The position numbers and the translations under genes were made by a program. Below are positions 1-9,102 of a DNA stretch of 64,000 nucleotides, piece after piece (positions within the stretch are counted from its first letter, which is position 1; each line of letters opens with the position of its first letter). The stretch lies in assembly GCF_000282335.1 (NCBI RefSeq), contig NZ_AKJM01000046.1:19633-83632 (forward strand), given 5' to 3'. Source of the DNA: Pseudomonas sp. GM48 (GTDB taxonomy: Bacteria; Pseudomonadota; Gammaproteobacteria; Pseudomonadales; Pseudomonadaceae). The notes under the pieces are model-generated. The model did no database searches. It saw nothing but the letters and a program-made list of their open reading frames with translations, and had not been told where the DNA came from.

Positions 1-184
1 TACCCGTAAAGAGCGGTTCACCGTTCTGGTCTCCCCGCACGTCAACAAAGACGCGCGTGACCAGTACGAGATCCGTACTCATAAGCGTGTTCTGGACATC
101 GTCCAGCCAACGGATAAAACCGTTGACGCTCTTATGAAGCTTGATCTTGCGGCCGGTGTGGAAGTGCAGATCAGCCTCGGCTAA
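1..184 (+). CDS. rpsJ: 30S ribosomal protein S10, 3' part only
   Basis: The window opens inside this gene; about the last 60 codons are present and end in TAA at 182-184. The reading frame gives [20 protein letters not shown] followed by QYEIRTHKR, the conserved S10 core containing the loop that lies in the 30S head, and ends in VQISLG. S10 also serves as NusE in antitermination. It is followed by rplC in the S10 operon order. The start and promoter lie outside the window. Confidence 0.97.
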
Positions 185-264
185 GACTCGGTCTTAGTCG
201 TGTAACGCTCTGAAATGGGCGGCCATAGCGGGTGAAAGCCCCGTACACTCATGAGGTTTACAAC

Positions 265-900
265 ATGACTATTGGTGTAGTCGGTCGTAAATGCGGTATG
301 ACCCGTATTTTCACCGAAGAAGGTGTCTCCATTCCGGTCACGGTCATTGAGATCGAGCCGAATCGCGTCACCCAGTTCAAAACTGAAGAGACCGATGGCT
401 ATCGTGCAGTGCAAGTCACTGTCGGCGAGCGTCGTGCTTCGCGTGTAACAGCAGCTCAGGCTGGCCACTTCGCTAAAGCGAACGTTGCCGCTGGTCGTAC
501 CGTAATGGAATTCCGCCTTGAAGAAGGCGAGTACCAGGCCGGCGATCTGATCAACGCTGAAATCTTCGCCGCTGGTCAACTGGTTGATGTAACCGGTCAG
601 TCCAAGGGTAAAGGCTTCCAGGGTACGATCAAGCGTTGGAATTTCCGCGGGCAAGATAACACCCACGGTAACTCCGTATCCCACCGCGTTCCAGGCTCTA
701 TCGGCCAGTGCCAGACTCCTGGTCGTGTATTCAAGGGCAAAAAAATGTCCGGTCATATGGGCGCTGAGCGCGTGACCGTGCAGTCCCTCGAAGTAGTGCG
801 CGTGGACGCTGAACGCAATCTGTTGTTGGTCAAGGGCGCTGTTCCTGGCGCTACTGGCGGCAACTTGGTTGTACGTCCAGCAGCCAAGGCTCGCGGTTAA
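265..900 (+). CDS. rplC: 50S ribosomal protein L3
   Basis: L3 is an early 23S rRNA assembly protein near the peptidyl transferase centre. The 211-residue protein starts [16 protein letters not shown] and carries the conserved central segment with GKGFQG and the RVPGSIG loop. An in-frame ATG lies 33 nt upstream, but the start at 265 has a GAGG ribosome site about 8 nt before it (253-256) and gives the normal L3 length and N-terminus. It follows rpsJ by 80 nt and is 12 nt from rplD. Confidence 0.97.
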   Translation: MTIGVVGRKCGMTRIFTEEGVSIPVTVIEIEPNRVTQFKTEETDGYRAVQVTVGERRASRVTAAQAGHFAKANVAAGRTVMEFRLEEGEYQAGDLINAEIFAAGQLVDVTGQSKGKGFQGTIKRWNFRGQDNTHGNSVSHRVPGSIGQCQTPGRVFKGKKMSGHMGAERVTVQSLEVVRVDAERNLLLVKGAVPGATGGNLVVRPAAKARG

Positions 901-912
901 GGGGAAGCTGAC

Positions 913-1515
913 ATGCAATTAAATGTAAATGACGCTCAAGCGATCGAAGTTTCCGAACTGACATTTGGCGGCGAATTCAACGAGACGCTGGTTCACCAAG
1001 CAGTCGTGGCCTACATGGCCGGCGGCCGTCAGGGTTCCAAGCAGCAAAAGACCCGTTCCGACGTTCGTGGTGGCGGCAAGCGCCCATGGCGTCAGAAAGG
1101 TACTGGCCGTGCTCGTGCCGGTACTATCCGTAGCCCAATCTGGCGTGGCGGCGGTACCACTTTCGCAGCTCGTCCTCAGGATCACTCCCAGAAGCTGAAC
1201 AAGAAGATGTATCGCGCAGCAATGCGTTCCATCCTTGCTGAGCTGGTGCGTACTGATCGTCTGGTCGTGGTTCAGGATTTCGCCGTTGAAACGCCGAAAA
1301 CCAAAGACCTGCTGGGCAAGCTGAACAACATGAGCCTGACCGACGTTCTGATCGTGTCGGACGCTGTTGATCAGAACCTGTACCTGGCTGCTCGTAACCT
1401 GCCACACGTAGATGTACGTGACGTGCAAGGTTCCGATCCAGTTAGTCTGATCGCATACGACAAGGTGTTGATCACCGTGTCGGCCGTGAAGAAATTCGAG
1501 GAGCTGCTGGGATGA
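913..1515 (+). CDS. rplD: 50S ribosomal protein L4
   Basis: L4 binds 23S rRNA and lines the exit tunnel; in E. coli it is also the autogenous repressor of the S10 operon. The 200-residue product has the extended basic loop with [16 protein letters not shown], which reaches into the tunnel, and the globular domain on either side. It overlaps rplW by 4 nt (ATGA), so the two are probably translationally coupled. Whether L4 controls this operon here cannot be judged because the leader is outside the window. Confidence 0.97.
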
Positions 1516-1811
1516 ACCAGGAACGCGTATTTAAAGTTCTGCTTGGCCCGCACGTTTCCGAGAAGGCTACGGTTCTGGCAGACAAGAAAGGCCAGTTCGT
1601 TTTCAAGGTTGCTACTGATGCAACCAAGCTGGAAATCAAGAAGGCCGTCGAAAGCCTGTTCAGCGTGAAAGTAGAGCGTGTTACTACCCTGAACGTTCTG
1701 GGTAAGAGCAAGCGCACTGCTCGCGGTCTGGGCAAGCGTAATGACTGGAAGAAGGCAGTTATCTCCCTTCAGCCAGGCCAAGATCTCGATTTCAGCAGCA
1801 GTGCTGAGTAA
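1512..1811 (+). CDS. rplW: 50S ribosomal protein L23
   Basis: L23 sits at the tunnel exit and is a docking site for trigger factor and SRP. The 99-residue protein starts [19 protein letters not shown] and has the conserved NKYVF-equivalent region [19 protein letters not shown]. It starts inside the rplD stop codon (ATGA) and is followed 14 nt later by rplB, with a GGAAGGGG ribosome site in between. Confidence 0.97.
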
Positions 1812-1825
1812 GGAAGGGGTGCATC

Positions 1826-2650
1826 ATGGCAATCGTTAAATGCAAACCGACTTCCCCTGGCCGCCGTTTTGTGGTCAAGGTGGTCAACCAGGAGCTGCAT
1901 AAAGGCGCTCCTCACGCACCGCTGCTCGAGAAGAAATCGAAGACTGGTGGTCGTAACAACAATGGCCGTATTACCACTCGTCACATCGGTGGTGGTCATA
2001 AGCAGCATTACCGTATGGTCGATTTCCGTCGCAACGACAAAGATGGCATCGTCGCCACTGTCGAGCGTATCGAATACGATCCAAACCGTACTGCTCACAT
2101 CGCACTGCTCTGCTACGCAGACGGCGAGCGCCGCTACATCATCGCCCCTAAAGGCGTGAGTGCTGGCGACCAGCTGATCGCAGGCGCTCTGGCTCCAATC
2201 AAGCCAGGCAACGCTCTGCAACTGCGCAACATTCCAGTCGGTTCTACCGTACACGGCATCGAACTGAAGCCAGGTAAAGGCGCACAGATCGCTCGTTCCG
2301 CTGGTGCTTCGGCTCAGCTGATCGCTCGTGAAGGCGTGTACGTTACCCTGCGTCTGCGTTCCGGTGAAATGCGTAAAGTCCTGGCTGAATGCCGTGCGAC
2401 CCTGGGCGAAGTCTCGAACTCCGAGCACAGCCTGCGTTCGCTGGGTAAAGCCGGTGCCAAACGCTGGCGTGGCGTTCGCCCAACCGTTCGTGGTGTTGCC
2501 ATGAACCCGGTTGACCACCCACATGGTGGTGGTGAAGGTCGTACCTCTGGTGGTCGTCATCCGGTATCGCCATGGGGCTTCCCGACTAAGGGCGCGAAGA
2601 CTCGTGGTAATAAGCGTACCGACAAAATGATCGTCCGTCGTCGCAAGTAA
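1826..2650 (+). CDS. rplB: 50S ribosomal protein L2
   Basis: L2 is needed for subunit association and peptidyl transfer. The 274-residue length is standard. It has the N-terminal OB-fold part, the GGGHKQHYR segment, and the C-terminal [14 protein letters not shown] motif holding the histidine important near the peptidyl transferase centre. An AGGAAGGGG ribosome site (1810-1818) precedes the ATG. The C-terminus is strongly basic ([12 protein letters not shown]). Confidence 0.97.
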   Translation: MAIVKCKPTSPGRRFVVKVVNQELHKGAPHAPLLEKKSKTGGRNNNGRITTRHIGGGHKQHYRMVDFRRNDKDGIVATVERIEYDPNRTAHIALLCYADGERRYIIAPKGVSAGDQLIAGALAPIKPGNALQLRNIPVGSTVHGIELKPGKGAQIARSAGASAQLIAREGVYVTLRLRSGEMRKVLAECRATLGEVSNSEHSLRSLGKAGAKRWRGVRPTVRGVAMNPVDHPHGGGEGRTSGGRHPVSPWGFPTKGAKTRGNKRTDKMIVRRRK

Positions 2651-2666
2651 ATAGAGGGATACGACA

Positions 2667-2942
2667 GTGCCACGTTCTCTGAAAAAAGGTCCTTTTATCG
2701 ATCTTCACCTACTGAAGAAGATCGAAGTGGCGGCGGAAAAGAATGATCGCAAACCAGTGAAAACCTGGTCGCGCCGTTCGATGATCCTGCCACAAATGGT
2801 CGGTCTGACCATCGCAGTACACAACGGTCGTCAGCACGTCCCAGTTCTCGTGAACGAAGACATGGTCGGCCACAAACTGGGCGAGTTCGCCGGTACCCGC
2901 ACTTATCGCGGGCACGTGGCAGACAAGAAAGCCAAGCGTTAA
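2667..2942 (+). CDS. rpsS: 30S ribosomal protein S19
   Basis: S19 lies in the 30S head and contacts the A-site tRNA and the B1a bridge. The 91-residue product begins PRSLKKGPF after the initiator and contains the typical [16 protein letters not shown] stretch. The start codon is GTG, preceded by AGAGGGAT at 2652-2659; the upstream in-frame region gives no better start. It sits 16 nt after rplB and 11 nt before rplV. Confidence 0.97.
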   Translation: MPRSLKKGPFIDLHLLKKIEVAAEKNDRKPVKTWSRRSMILPQMVGLTIAVHNGRQHVPVLVNEDMVGHKLGEFAGTRTYRGHVADKKAKR

Positions 2943-2953
2943 GGGGTTAGGAA

Positions 2954-3286
2954 ATGGAAGTAGCCGCTAAGTTGTCGGGCGCTCGAATCTCCGCCCAGAA
3001 AGCCCGCTTGGTCGCCGACCAGATTCGCGGGAAGAAGGTGGGCGAAGCGCTCAACCTGTTGGCTTTCAGCAGTAAGAAAGCCGCCGAGATCATGAAGAAA
3101 GTGCTGGAGTCGGCCGTAGCCAACGCCGAGCATAACGAAGGCGCAGACGTTGATGACCTGAAGGTCAGCACCGTTTTCGTCAACGAAGGGCGTTCGCTGA
3201 AGCGCATCATGCCACGTGCCAAAGGCCGTGCTGATCGCATCGTCAAGCGGTCTTGCCATATCACTGTCAAGGTTGCTGACAAGTAA
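2954..3286 (+). CDS. rplV: 50S ribosomal protein L22
   Basis: L22 spans the 50S subunit and its beta-hairpin lines the exit tunnel, where changes give macrolide resistance. The 110-residue protein starts [20 protein letters not shown] and ends with the hairpin region containing [11 protein letters not shown]. It follows rpsS in the usual S10 order with a GGGGTTAGGAA ribosome region just before the ATG. Confidence 0.97.
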
Positions 3287-3299
3287 CGGAGTCGAAGAG

Positions 3300-3986
3300 A
3301 TGGGTCAGAAAGTACATCCCATTGGCATTCGCCTGGGAATCGTCAAGGAGCACACCTCCGTCTGGTACGCAGACGGTCGGACTTATGCGGACTATTTGCT
3401 CGCAGATCTGAATGTGCGTGAGTACCTCCAAGACAAACTAAAAAGCGCGTCCGTAAGCCGTATCGATATCCATCGTCCGGCCCAAACTGCACGCATCACC
3501 ATCCACACCGCTCGTCCAGGTATCGTTATCGGGAAGAAAGGTGAAGATGTTGAGAAACTGCGTCAGGACCTGACCAAGCAAATGGGTGTGCCTGTGCACA
3601 TCAATATCGAAGAGATCCGCAAGCCGGAGCTCGACGGTATGCTGGTTGCGCAGAGCGTAGCTCAGCAGCTGGAGCGTCGCGTAATGTTCCGTCGCGCTAT
3701 GAAGCGCGCTGTACAGAACGCCATGCGCATTGGTGCCAAAGGCATCAAAATCCAAGTGAGCGGTCGTCTCGGCGGTGCTGAAATCGCACGTACTGAATGG
3801 TATCGCGAAGGTCGTGTGCCATTGCACACCCTGCGTGCCGACATCGACTATGCCAACTACGAAGCTCACACCACTTACGGTGTGATCGGTGTAAAGGTTT
3901 GGATCTTCAAAGGCGAAGTAATTGGTGGTCGCCAAGAAGAACTGAAACCACAAGCACCAGCGCCTCGTAAAAAAGCTGCTAAGTAA
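3300..3986 (+). CDS. rpsC: 30S ribosomal protein S3
   Basis: S3 lies at the mRNA entry channel. The start at 3300 gives [20 protein letters not shown] and 228 residues, the usual N-terminus and length; the frame is open further upstream into rplV but that would add 28 unrelated residues. A type-2 KH domain with the GKKG loop ([12 protein letters not shown]) lies near residues 75-90. A GGAG site precedes the ATG. The last residues are an alanine- and lysine-rich tail. Confidence 0.97.
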   Translation: MGQKVHPIGIRLGIVKEHTSVWYADGRTYADYLLADLNVREYLQDKLKSASVSRIDIHRPAQTARITIHTARPGIVIGKKGEDVEKLRQDLTKQMGVPVHINIEEIRKPELDGMLVAQSVAQQLERRVMFRRAMKRAVQNAMRIGAKGIKIQVSGRLGGAEIARTEWYREGRVPLHTLRADIDYANYEAHTTYGVIGVKVWIFKGEVIGGRQEELKPQAPAPRKKAAK

Positions 3987-3998
3987 GGGGTACGCCAA

Positions 3999-4412
3999 AT
4001 GTTGCAACCAAAGCGTACGAAGTTCCGCAAGCAAATGACTGGTCACAACCGTGGCCTGGCATTGCGCGGTAGCAAAGTCAGCTTCGGCGAGTTCGCGCTG
4101 AAGTCTGTTGCTCGTGGTCGTCTCACCGCTCGTCAGATCGAGTCAGCGCGTCGTGCTCTGACCCGTCACGTAAAACGTGGCGGCAAGATCTGGATCCGTG
4201 TATTCCCGGACAAGCCGATCTCCAAAAAACCTCTCGAGGTTCGTATGGGTAAAGGTAAGGGTAACGTGGAGTACTGGGTTGCCCAGATTCAGCCAGGCAA
4301 AGTCCTGTATGAAATCGAGGGTGTTTCTGAAGAGCTGGCGCGTGAGGCTTTCGCCCTGGCTGCTGCAAAGCTGCCGCTCGCCACCTCCTTTGTTAAACGG
4401 ACGGTGATGTGA
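3999..4412 (+). CDS. rplP: 50S ribosomal protein L16
   Basis: L16 is a late assembly protein near the A-site. The 137-residue product starts [19 protein letters not shown] and has the [19 protein letters not shown] region typical of bacterial L16. The stop codon TGA (4410-4412) shares one base with the ATG of rpmC, so the two genes are tightly coupled. Confidence 0.97.
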
Positions 4413-4603
4413 TGAAAGCGAATGAACTTCGTGAAAAATCCGCACAGCAGCTGAACGAGCAACTGCTCGGCCTGCTGCGCGACCAGTTCAATCTGCGTAT
4501 GCAGAAAGCAACTGGCCAGTTGGGGCAGTCTCATCTGCTCTCGCAAGTTAAGCGTGACATCGCTCGCGTGAAGACTGTGCTCAACCAGCAGGCAGGTAAG
4601 TAA
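4412..4603 (+). CDS. rpmC: 50S ribosomal protein L29
   Basis: L29 lies next to L23 at the tunnel exit. The protein [20 protein letters not shown] and onward has 63 residues, the usual helical-hairpin length. A GTG one codon earlier (4409) is possible, but the ATG at 4412 is the conventional choice and overlaps the rplP stop by one base. rpsQ follows after 2 nt. Confidence 0.96.
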
Positions 4604-4605
4604 TC

Positions 4606-4872
4606 ATGGCTGAAGCCGAAAAAACTGTCCGTACGCTGACTGGCCGTGTTGTCAGCGACAAGATGGACAAAACCATCACCGTTCTGATCGAGCGTCGCGT
4701 TAAGCACCCGATCTACGGTAAATACGTTAAGCGTTCGACTAAGCTGCACGCGCACGACGAAACCAATCAGTGCCACATCGGCGACAAAGTCACTATTCGT
4801 GAAACTCGTCCTTTGGCCAAGACCAAGTCTTGGGCGCTGGTTGATGTTCTCGAACGCGCTGTGGAAGTCTAA
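4606..4872 (+). CDS. rpsQ: 30S ribosomal protein S17
   Basis: S17 is a primary 16S rRNA binder with an OB fold. The 88-residue protein has the signature run [20 protein letters not shown] and a [14 protein letters not shown] segment. It is the last gene of the S10 operon in the E. coli scheme; only 23 nt separate it from rplN and no terminator is visible, so S10 and spc genes may be read together. Confidence 0.97.
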   Translation: MAEAEKTVRTLTGRVVSDKMDKTITVLIERRVKHPIYGKYVKRSTKLHAHDETNQCHIGDKVTIRETRPLAKTKSWALVDVLERAVEV

Positions 4873-4895
4873 GGACTAGGGGTCGGAGAAATTAT

Positions 4896-5264
4896 ATGAT
4901 TCAGACTCAATCCATGCTCGATGTGGCCGATAACAGCGGCGCTCGCCGTGTTATGTGCATCAAGGTGCTGGGTGGCTCCCATCGTCGTTACGCTGGTATC
5001 GGTGACATCATCAAAGTTACCGTGAAGGAAGCAATTCCTCGCGGTAAAGTGAAAAAAGGCCAAGTGATGACTGCTGTTGTAGTCCGCACTCGTCACGGCG
5101 TACGTCGTGCTGATGGCTCCATTATCCGCTTTGATGGCAACGCTGCTGTTCTGTTGAACAACAAGCAAGAGCCGATCGGCACCCGTATCTTTGGGCCAGT
5201 GACCCGTGAACTTCGTACTGAGAAGTTCATGAAGATCGTCTCGCTCGCCCCAGAAGTGCTGTAA
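4896..5264 (+). CDS. rplN: 50S ribosomal protein L14
   Basis: L14 forms intersubunit bridges with 16S rRNA. The 122-residue product [20 protein letters not shown] has the classic L14 N-terminus and the family length. It is the first gene of the spc group. A GGTCGGAG ribosome site (4881-4888) precedes the ATG by 7 nt. Confidence 0.97.
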   Translation: MIQTQSMLDVADNSGARRVMCIKVLGGSHRRYAGIGDIIKVTVKEAIPRGKVKKGQVMTAVVVRTRHGVRRADGSIIRFDGNAAVLLNNKQEPIGTRIFGPVTRELRTEKFMKIVSLAPEVL

Positions 5265-5275
5265 GGAGATCCGAC

Positions 5276-5590
5276 ATGCAAAAGATTCGTCGTGACGACG
5301 AGATCATCGTGATCGCCGGCAAAGACAAAGGTAAGCGCGGTAAGGTGCTGAAGGTTCTTGCTGACAACCGTCTGGTTGTTGGTGGTCTGAACCTGGTCAA
5401 GCGTCATACCAAGCCTAACCCGATGTCGGGCGTACAGGGCGGTATCGTCGAGAAAGAAGCGCCACTGCACGCTTCCAACGTCGCCATCTTCAATGGCGAA
5501 ACCAACAAGGCTGACCGCGTTGGTTTCAAAGTAGAAGACGGTAAGAAAATTCGTGTCTTCAAGTCGACCCAAAAAGCGGTTGATGCTTGA
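5276..5590 (+). CDS. rplX: 50S ribosomal protein L24
   Basis: L24 starts 50S assembly by binding the 5' domain of 23S rRNA. The 104-residue protein has the KOW motif near the N-terminus ([20 protein letters not shown]). An AAGGAGAT ribosome site lies 5 nt before the ATG. It is 11 nt from rplN and 20 nt from rplE. Confidence 0.97.
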   Translation: MQKIRRDDEIIVIAGKDKGKRGKVLKVLADNRLVVGGLNLVKRHTKPNPMSGVQGGIVEKEAPLHASNVAIFNGETNKADRVGFKVEDGKKIRVFKSTQKAVDA

Positions 5591-5610
5591 ACACTGCTAG
5601 GTAGAAGACC

Positions 5611-6150
5611 ATGGCACGACTAAAAGAGATTTACCGGAAGGAAATCGCTCCGAAACTTAAGGAAGAACTTAAGCTTTCGAACGTGATGGAAGTTCCGCGC
5701 GTTACCAAAATCACCCTGAACATGGGTCTGGGCGAAGCGATCGGCGACAAAAAAGTCATCGAGCACGCTGTTGCTGACCTGGAAAAGATCACCGGCCAGA
5801 AAGTCGTTGTGACCTACGCTCGGAAATCCATCGCTGGCTTTAAAGTCCGTGAAGGTTGGCCGATCGGCGTCAAAGTGACCCTGCGCCGTGAGCGTATGTA
5901 CGAGTTCCTGGATCGTCTGCTGTCGATCTCCCTGCCTCGGGTTCGCGACTTCCGCGGCCTGAATGCCAAGTCCTTCGATGGTCGTGGCAACTACAGCATG
6001 GGCGTGAAAGAGCAGATCATCTTCCCGGAAATCGACTACGACAAGATCGATGCTCTCCGCGGTCTGGACATCACCCTGACCACCACTGCCAAGAACGATG
6101 ATGAAGGCCGCGCTCTGCTGCGTGCGTTCAAATTCCCGTTCCGCAACTGA
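5611..6150 (+). CDS. rplE: 50S ribosomal protein L5
   Basis: L5 binds 5S rRNA and the P-site tRNA side of the central protuberance. The 179-residue protein starts [16 protein letters not shown] and contains the conserved [10 protein letters not shown] and [20 protein letters not shown] blocks. In E. coli, S8 represses spc translation by binding near this start; no comparable structure was worked out here. Confidence 0.97.
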   Translation: MARLKEIYRKEIAPKLKEELKLSNVMEVPRVTKITLNMGLGEAIGDKKVIEHAVADLEKITGQKVVVTYARKSIAGFKVREGWPIGVKVTLRRERMYEFLDRLLSISLPRVRDFRGLNAKSFDGRGNYSMGVKEQIIFPEIDYDKIDALRGLDITLTTTAKNDDEGRALLRAFKFPFRN

Positions 6151-6163
6151 TTGGAGTAGGACC

Positions 6164-6469
6164 ATGGCCAAGATGAGCATGAAAAACCGCGAGCTGAAGC
6201 GTCAGCTCACGGTTGCCAAGTACGCCAAGAAGCGTGCAGCACTGAAAGCTATCATCGTTGATCTGAACGCAAGTCCAGAAGCGCGTTGGGAAGCTACAGT
6301 AGCTCTGCAGAAGCAGCCACGTGACGCAAGCGCTTCGCGCATGCGTAACCGCTGCCGCCTGACCGGTCGTCCACACGGCGTTTACCGCAAGTTCGGCCTC
6401 GGCCGTAACAAACTGCGTGAAGCTGCCATGCGTGGTGACGTACCGGGTCTGGTTAAAGCCAGCTGGTAA
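6164..6469 (+). CDS. rpsN: 30S ribosomal protein S14, zinc-independent long form
   Basis: S14 assembles late into the 30S head. The start at 6164 gives 101 residues beginning [14 protein letters not shown], the long form; the region [20 protein letters not shown] has one cysteine and not the CxxC pairs of the short zinc-binding form. A GGAGTAGG site precedes the start. It is followed by an unusually long gap (209 nt) before rpsH. Confidence 0.97.
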   Translation: MAKMSMKNRELKRQLTVAKYAKKRAALKAIIVDLNASPEARWEATVALQKQPRDASASRMRNRCRLTGRPHGVYRKFGLGRNKLREAAMRGDVPGLVKASW

Positions 6470-6532
6470 GTACTGTCAAAGTCTCGGTGTCCAGGATCGC
6501 AAGATCCTGACCACCGGTGGCCTTGAATCTGG

Positions 6533-6556
6533 ATCAAGCCCCTTTTGGGGCTTGAT
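6533..6556 (+). terminator. Terminator- or attenuator-like hairpin in the rpsN-rpsH gap
   Basis: Arms ATCAAGCCCC (6533-6542) and GGGGCTTGAT (6547-6556) pair perfectly around a TTTT loop; three more outer pairs, one a G-U, extend it to 13 bp. The RNA after it is TCATTTCTGG, not a clean U-run, so it may pause or protect rather than terminate. Its 3' arm overlaps the -35 of the promoter listed next. A second short hairpin (GGCTC/GAGCC, 6585-6598, then five T) lies beyond it. Confidence 0.6.
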
Positions 6557-6580
6557 TCATTTCTGGGGTGTGTCTAGAAT
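6552..6580 (+). promoter_or_regulatory. Predicted sigma70 promoter upstream of rpsH
   Basis: TTGATT at 6552-6557 and TAGAAT at 6575-6580 are separated by exactly 17 nt, each one or two bases from consensus. Transcription would begin near 6587 and read rpsH and the genes after it. This would divide the spc group into two transcription units. The assignment rests on the sequence match alone. Confidence 0.55.
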
Positions 6581-6636
6581 ACCCGGCTCGCCTGAGCCCG
6601 TGTTTTTCATGCCCGGAGATTCTCGGCGACACGTAA

Positions 6637-6658
6637 TAGCCGCAAGGCTAATTTTTTT
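6637..6658 (+). promoter_or_regulatory. GNRA-loop hairpin with T-run just before rpsH
   Basis: TAGCC (6637-6641) pairs with GGCTA (6646-6650) around a GCAA tetraloop and is followed by A and seven T (6652-6658). The shape resembles a weak intrinsic terminator, only about 20 nt before the rpsH ATG. The rpsH ribosome site (AGGAG, 6664-6668) follows at once, so attenuation of the downstream ribosomal genes is possible. The 5-bp stem is short. Confidence 0.4.
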
Positions 6659-6678
6659 GTATTAGGAGCGTCTAGCCC

Positions 6679-7071
6679 ATGAGTATGCAGGACCCGTTAG
6701 CGGACATGCTAACTCGTATCCGTAATGCCCAGATGGCTGAAAAGTCCGTCGTAAGCATGCCATCTTCCACGTTGAAGGTAGCTGTTGCCAAAGTCCTGAA
6801 GGACGAAGGTTACATTGCGGGTTATCAGATCAGCAGCGAAATCAAACCACTGCTGTCCATCGAGCTGAAGTACTTCGAAGGCCGTCCGGTTATCGAAGAA
6901 GTGAAGCGCGTTAGCCGTCCAGGCCTGCGTCAGTACAAGTCCGTCGATGATCTGCCAAAAGTTCGTGGCGGTCTCGGTGTGTCTATCGTCTCCACCAACA
7001 AGGGTGTGATGACTGATCGTGCTGCGCGCGCTGCCGGTGTCGGCGGCGAAGTTCTTTGCACTGTGTTCTAA
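6679..7071 (+). CDS. rpsH: 30S ribosomal protein S8
   Basis: S8 binds 16S rRNA helix 21 and in E. coli is the translational repressor of the spc operon. The 130-residue protein starts [18 protein letters not shown] and ends in the conserved [19 protein letters not shown] region. An AGGAG site lies 10 nt before the ATG. It follows the promoter-containing gap described above. Confidence 0.97.
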   Translation: MSMQDPLADMLTRIRNAQMAEKSVVSMPSSTLKVAVAKVLKDEGYIAGYQISSEIKPLLSIELKYFEGRPVIEEVKRVSRPGLRQYKSVDDLPKVRGGLGVSIVSTNKGVMTDRAARAAGVGGEVLCTVF

Positions 7072-7083
7072 GGGGGGATAAGC

Positions 7084-7617
7084 ATGTCTCGCGTCGCTAA
7101 GAACCCCGTTAAGCTGCCAGCCGGTGTCGAAGTAAAATTCGCAGGCCAACAGCTTTCGGTGAAGGGTGCCAAGGGCACTCTCGAACTGAACATCCATTCG
7201 TCCGTTGAGATCGTTGAAGAAGCTGGTGAGCTGCGTTTTGCTGCTCGCAATGGCGATCAACAGACTCGCGCAATGGCTGGTACCACTCGTGCGTTGGTAA
7301 ACAACATGGTCCAAGGCGTAAGCCAAGGCTTCGAGCGCAAGCTCCAGCTGGTCGGTGTTGGTTACAAAGCGCAAGCAAAAGGCACAGTGCTGAACCTGGC
7401 TCTTGGCTTCTCGCACCCAGTGGATTACGAACTGCCGGAAGGCATCACCGCTGAGACTCCTAGCCAGACCGATATCCTGATCAAGGGCATCGACAAGCAG
7501 CTGGTAGGTCAAGTGGCCGCCGAGATCCGCGACTTCCGTCCACCAGAGCCGTACAAAGGCAAAGGTGTGCGCTACGCGGACGAAGTCGTCCGTCGTAAAG
7601 AAGCCAAGAAGAAGTAG
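7084..7617 (+). CDS. rplF: 50S ribosomal protein L6
   Basis: L6 lies near the factor-binding site and sarcin-ricin loop. The 177-residue protein has two related alpha-beta domains and the typical C-terminal signature [20 protein letters not shown]. It follows rpsH by 12 nt with a GGGGGGAT ribosome region. Confidence 0.97.
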   Translation: MSRVAKNPVKLPAGVEVKFAGQQLSVKGAKGTLELNIHSSVEIVEEAGELRFAARNGDQQTRAMAGTTRALVNNMVQGVSQGFERKLQLVGVGYKAQAKGTVLNLALGFSHPVDYELPEGITAETPSQTDILIKGIDKQLVGQVAAEIRDFRPPEPYKGKGVRYADEVVRRKEAKKK

Positions 7618-7627
7618 GGCATAGCAA

Positions 7628-7978
7628 ATGACCGACAAAAAAGTTACTCGACTGCGTCGCGCTCGCAAAGCACGCCTGAAAATGCACGAACTCGAAGTCG
7701 TGCGTCTCTGCGTGTTCCGCTCTTCGCAGCACATCTACGCCCAGGTCATTTCGGCCGACGGCAACAAAGTCCTGGCAAGCGCCTCGACTTTGGATAAAGA
7801 ACTGCGTGATGGTGCCACCGGCAACATCGACGCGGCCACTAAGGTTGGCCAGCTGGTCGCTACGCGTGCTAAGGCCGCTGGCGTCTCGCAGGTGGCTTTC
7901 GACCGCTCTGGCTTCAAGTACCACGGCCGCGTTAAAGCGCTGGCTGATGCTGCTCGTGAAGCTGGGCTGGAGTTCTAA
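7628..7978 (+). CDS. rplR: 50S ribosomal protein L18
   Basis: L18 binds 5S rRNA together with L5. The 116-residue protein has a basic N-terminus ([16 protein letters not shown]) and the conserved [21 protein letters not shown]-terminus. The ribosome site is weak (GGGCATAG), and rplR is probably coupled to rplF 10 nt upstream. Confidence 0.97.
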   Translation: MTDKKVTRLRRARKARLKMHELEVVRLCVFRSSQHIYAQVISADGNKVLASASTLDKELRDGATGNIDAATKVGQLVATRAKAAGVSQVAFDRSGFKYHGRVKALADAAREAGLEF

Positions 7979-7981
7979 GTT

Positions 7982-8482
7982 ATGTCAAATAACGACCAAA
8001 AGCGCGACGAAGGCTACATCGAGAAGCTGGTTCAAGTTAACCGCGTAGCCAAAACCGTTAAAGGCGGCCGTATCTTCACTTTCACCGCGTTGACCGTGGT
8101 TGGTGATGGTAAGGGCCGTGTTGGCTTCGGCCGTGGCAAGTCGCGTGAAGTGCCTGCTGCGATCCAGAAGGCAATGGAAGCTGCTCGCCGCAACATGATC
8201 CAGGTTGATCTGAACGGCACCACCCTGCAGTACGCAATGAAGTCCGCTCACGGCGCTTCGAAGGTGTACATGCAGCCTGCTTCTGAAGGTACCGGTATCA
8301 TCGCTGGCGGCGCTATGCGTGCCGTTCTCGAAGTTGCTGGCGTTCAGAACGTTCTGGCCAAGTGCTACGGCTCGACTAACCCGGTAAACGTGGTTCACGC
8401 CACTTTCAAGGGTTTGAAAGCAATGCAGTCTCCTGAATCCATTGCCGCCAAGCGTGGCAAAAGCGTCAAGGAGATCTTCTGA
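7982..8482 (+). CDS. rpsE: 30S ribosomal protein S5
   Basis: S5 acts in decoding accuracy and mRNA unwinding at the entry tunnel. The 166-residue protein has the N-terminal double-stranded-RNA-binding domain ([20 protein letters not shown]) and the S5 C-terminal domain with [15 protein letters not shown]. Only 3 nt separate it from rplR. Confidence 0.97.
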   Translation: MSNNDQKRDEGYIEKLVQVNRVAKTVKGGRIFTFTALTVVGDGKGRVGFGRGKSREVPAAIQKAMEAARRNMIQVDLNGTTLQYAMKSAHGASKVYMQPASEGTGIIAGGAMRAVLEVAGVQNVLAKCYGSTNPVNVVHATFKGLKAMQSPESIAAKRGKSVKEIF

Positions 8483-8484
8483 TC

Positions 8485-8661
8485 ATGGCTACCGTTAAAG
8501 TTACGCTGATCAAAAGCATGACCGGCCGCATCCCTAACCACAAACTGTGCGTTAAGGGTCTGGGTCTGCGTCGCATCGGTCACACTGTAGAAGTCCAGGA
8601 TACTCCCGAGAATCGCGGGATGATCAGCAAGGCTTACTACATGCTGCGTGTCGAGGGTTAA
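8485..8661 (+). CDS. rpmD: 50S ribosomal protein L30
   Basis: A 58-residue protein starting [20 protein letters not shown] and ending [13 protein letters not shown], the bacterial L30 signature and length. The start is 2 nt after the rpsE stop, and rplO starts 3 nt after its stop. A GGAG site lies inside the end of rpsE at 8470-8473. Confidence 0.96.
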   Translation: MATVKVTLIKSMTGRIPNHKLCVKGLGLRRIGHTVEVQDTPENRGMISKAYYMLRVEG

Positions 8662-8664
8662 TCG

Positions 8665-9102
8665 ATGAAACTCAATGATCTGAGTCCAGCGCCGGGTTCC
8701 CGTCGCGAAAAGCATCGTCCGGGCCGTGGTATCGGTAGCGGTTTGGGTAAGACTGGTGGCCGTGGTCACAAAGGTCAGACCTCTCGCTCCGGTGGCACCA
8801 TTGCTCCAGGCTTTGAAGGCGGTCAACAGCCGCTGCATCGTCGCCTGCCGAAGTTCGGTTTCGTTTCCCTGAAGGCCATGGACCGCGCAGAAGTGCGTCT
8901 GTCCGAGCTGGCTAAAGTGGAAGGCGACATCGTCACCGTGCAGTCCCTGAAAGATGCCAACGTGATCAACGTCAACGTACAGCGTGTGAAAATCATGCTG
9001 TCCGGTGAAGTGACTCGCGCTGTCACTATCGGCAAGGGAATCGGCGCCACCAAAGGTGCGCGTGCGGCTATCGAAGCAGCTGGCGGCAAGTTCGAGGAAT
9101 AA
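8665..9102 (+). CDS. rplO: 50S ribosomal protein L15
   Basis: L15 is an internal 23S-binding assembly protein. The 145-residue product has the glycine-rich basic N-terminus ([18 protein letters not shown]) and the C-terminal L18e-like fold with [18 protein letters not shown]. Its stop codon is directly followed by the secY ATG with no spacer. Confidence 0.97.
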   Translation: MKLNDLSPAPGSRREKHRPGRGIGSGLGKTGGRGHKGQTSRSGGTIAPGFEGGQQPLHRRLPKFGFVSLKAMDRAEVRLSELAKVEGDIVTVQSLKDANVINVNVQRVKIMLSGEVTRAVTIGKGIGATKGARAAIEAAGGKFEE

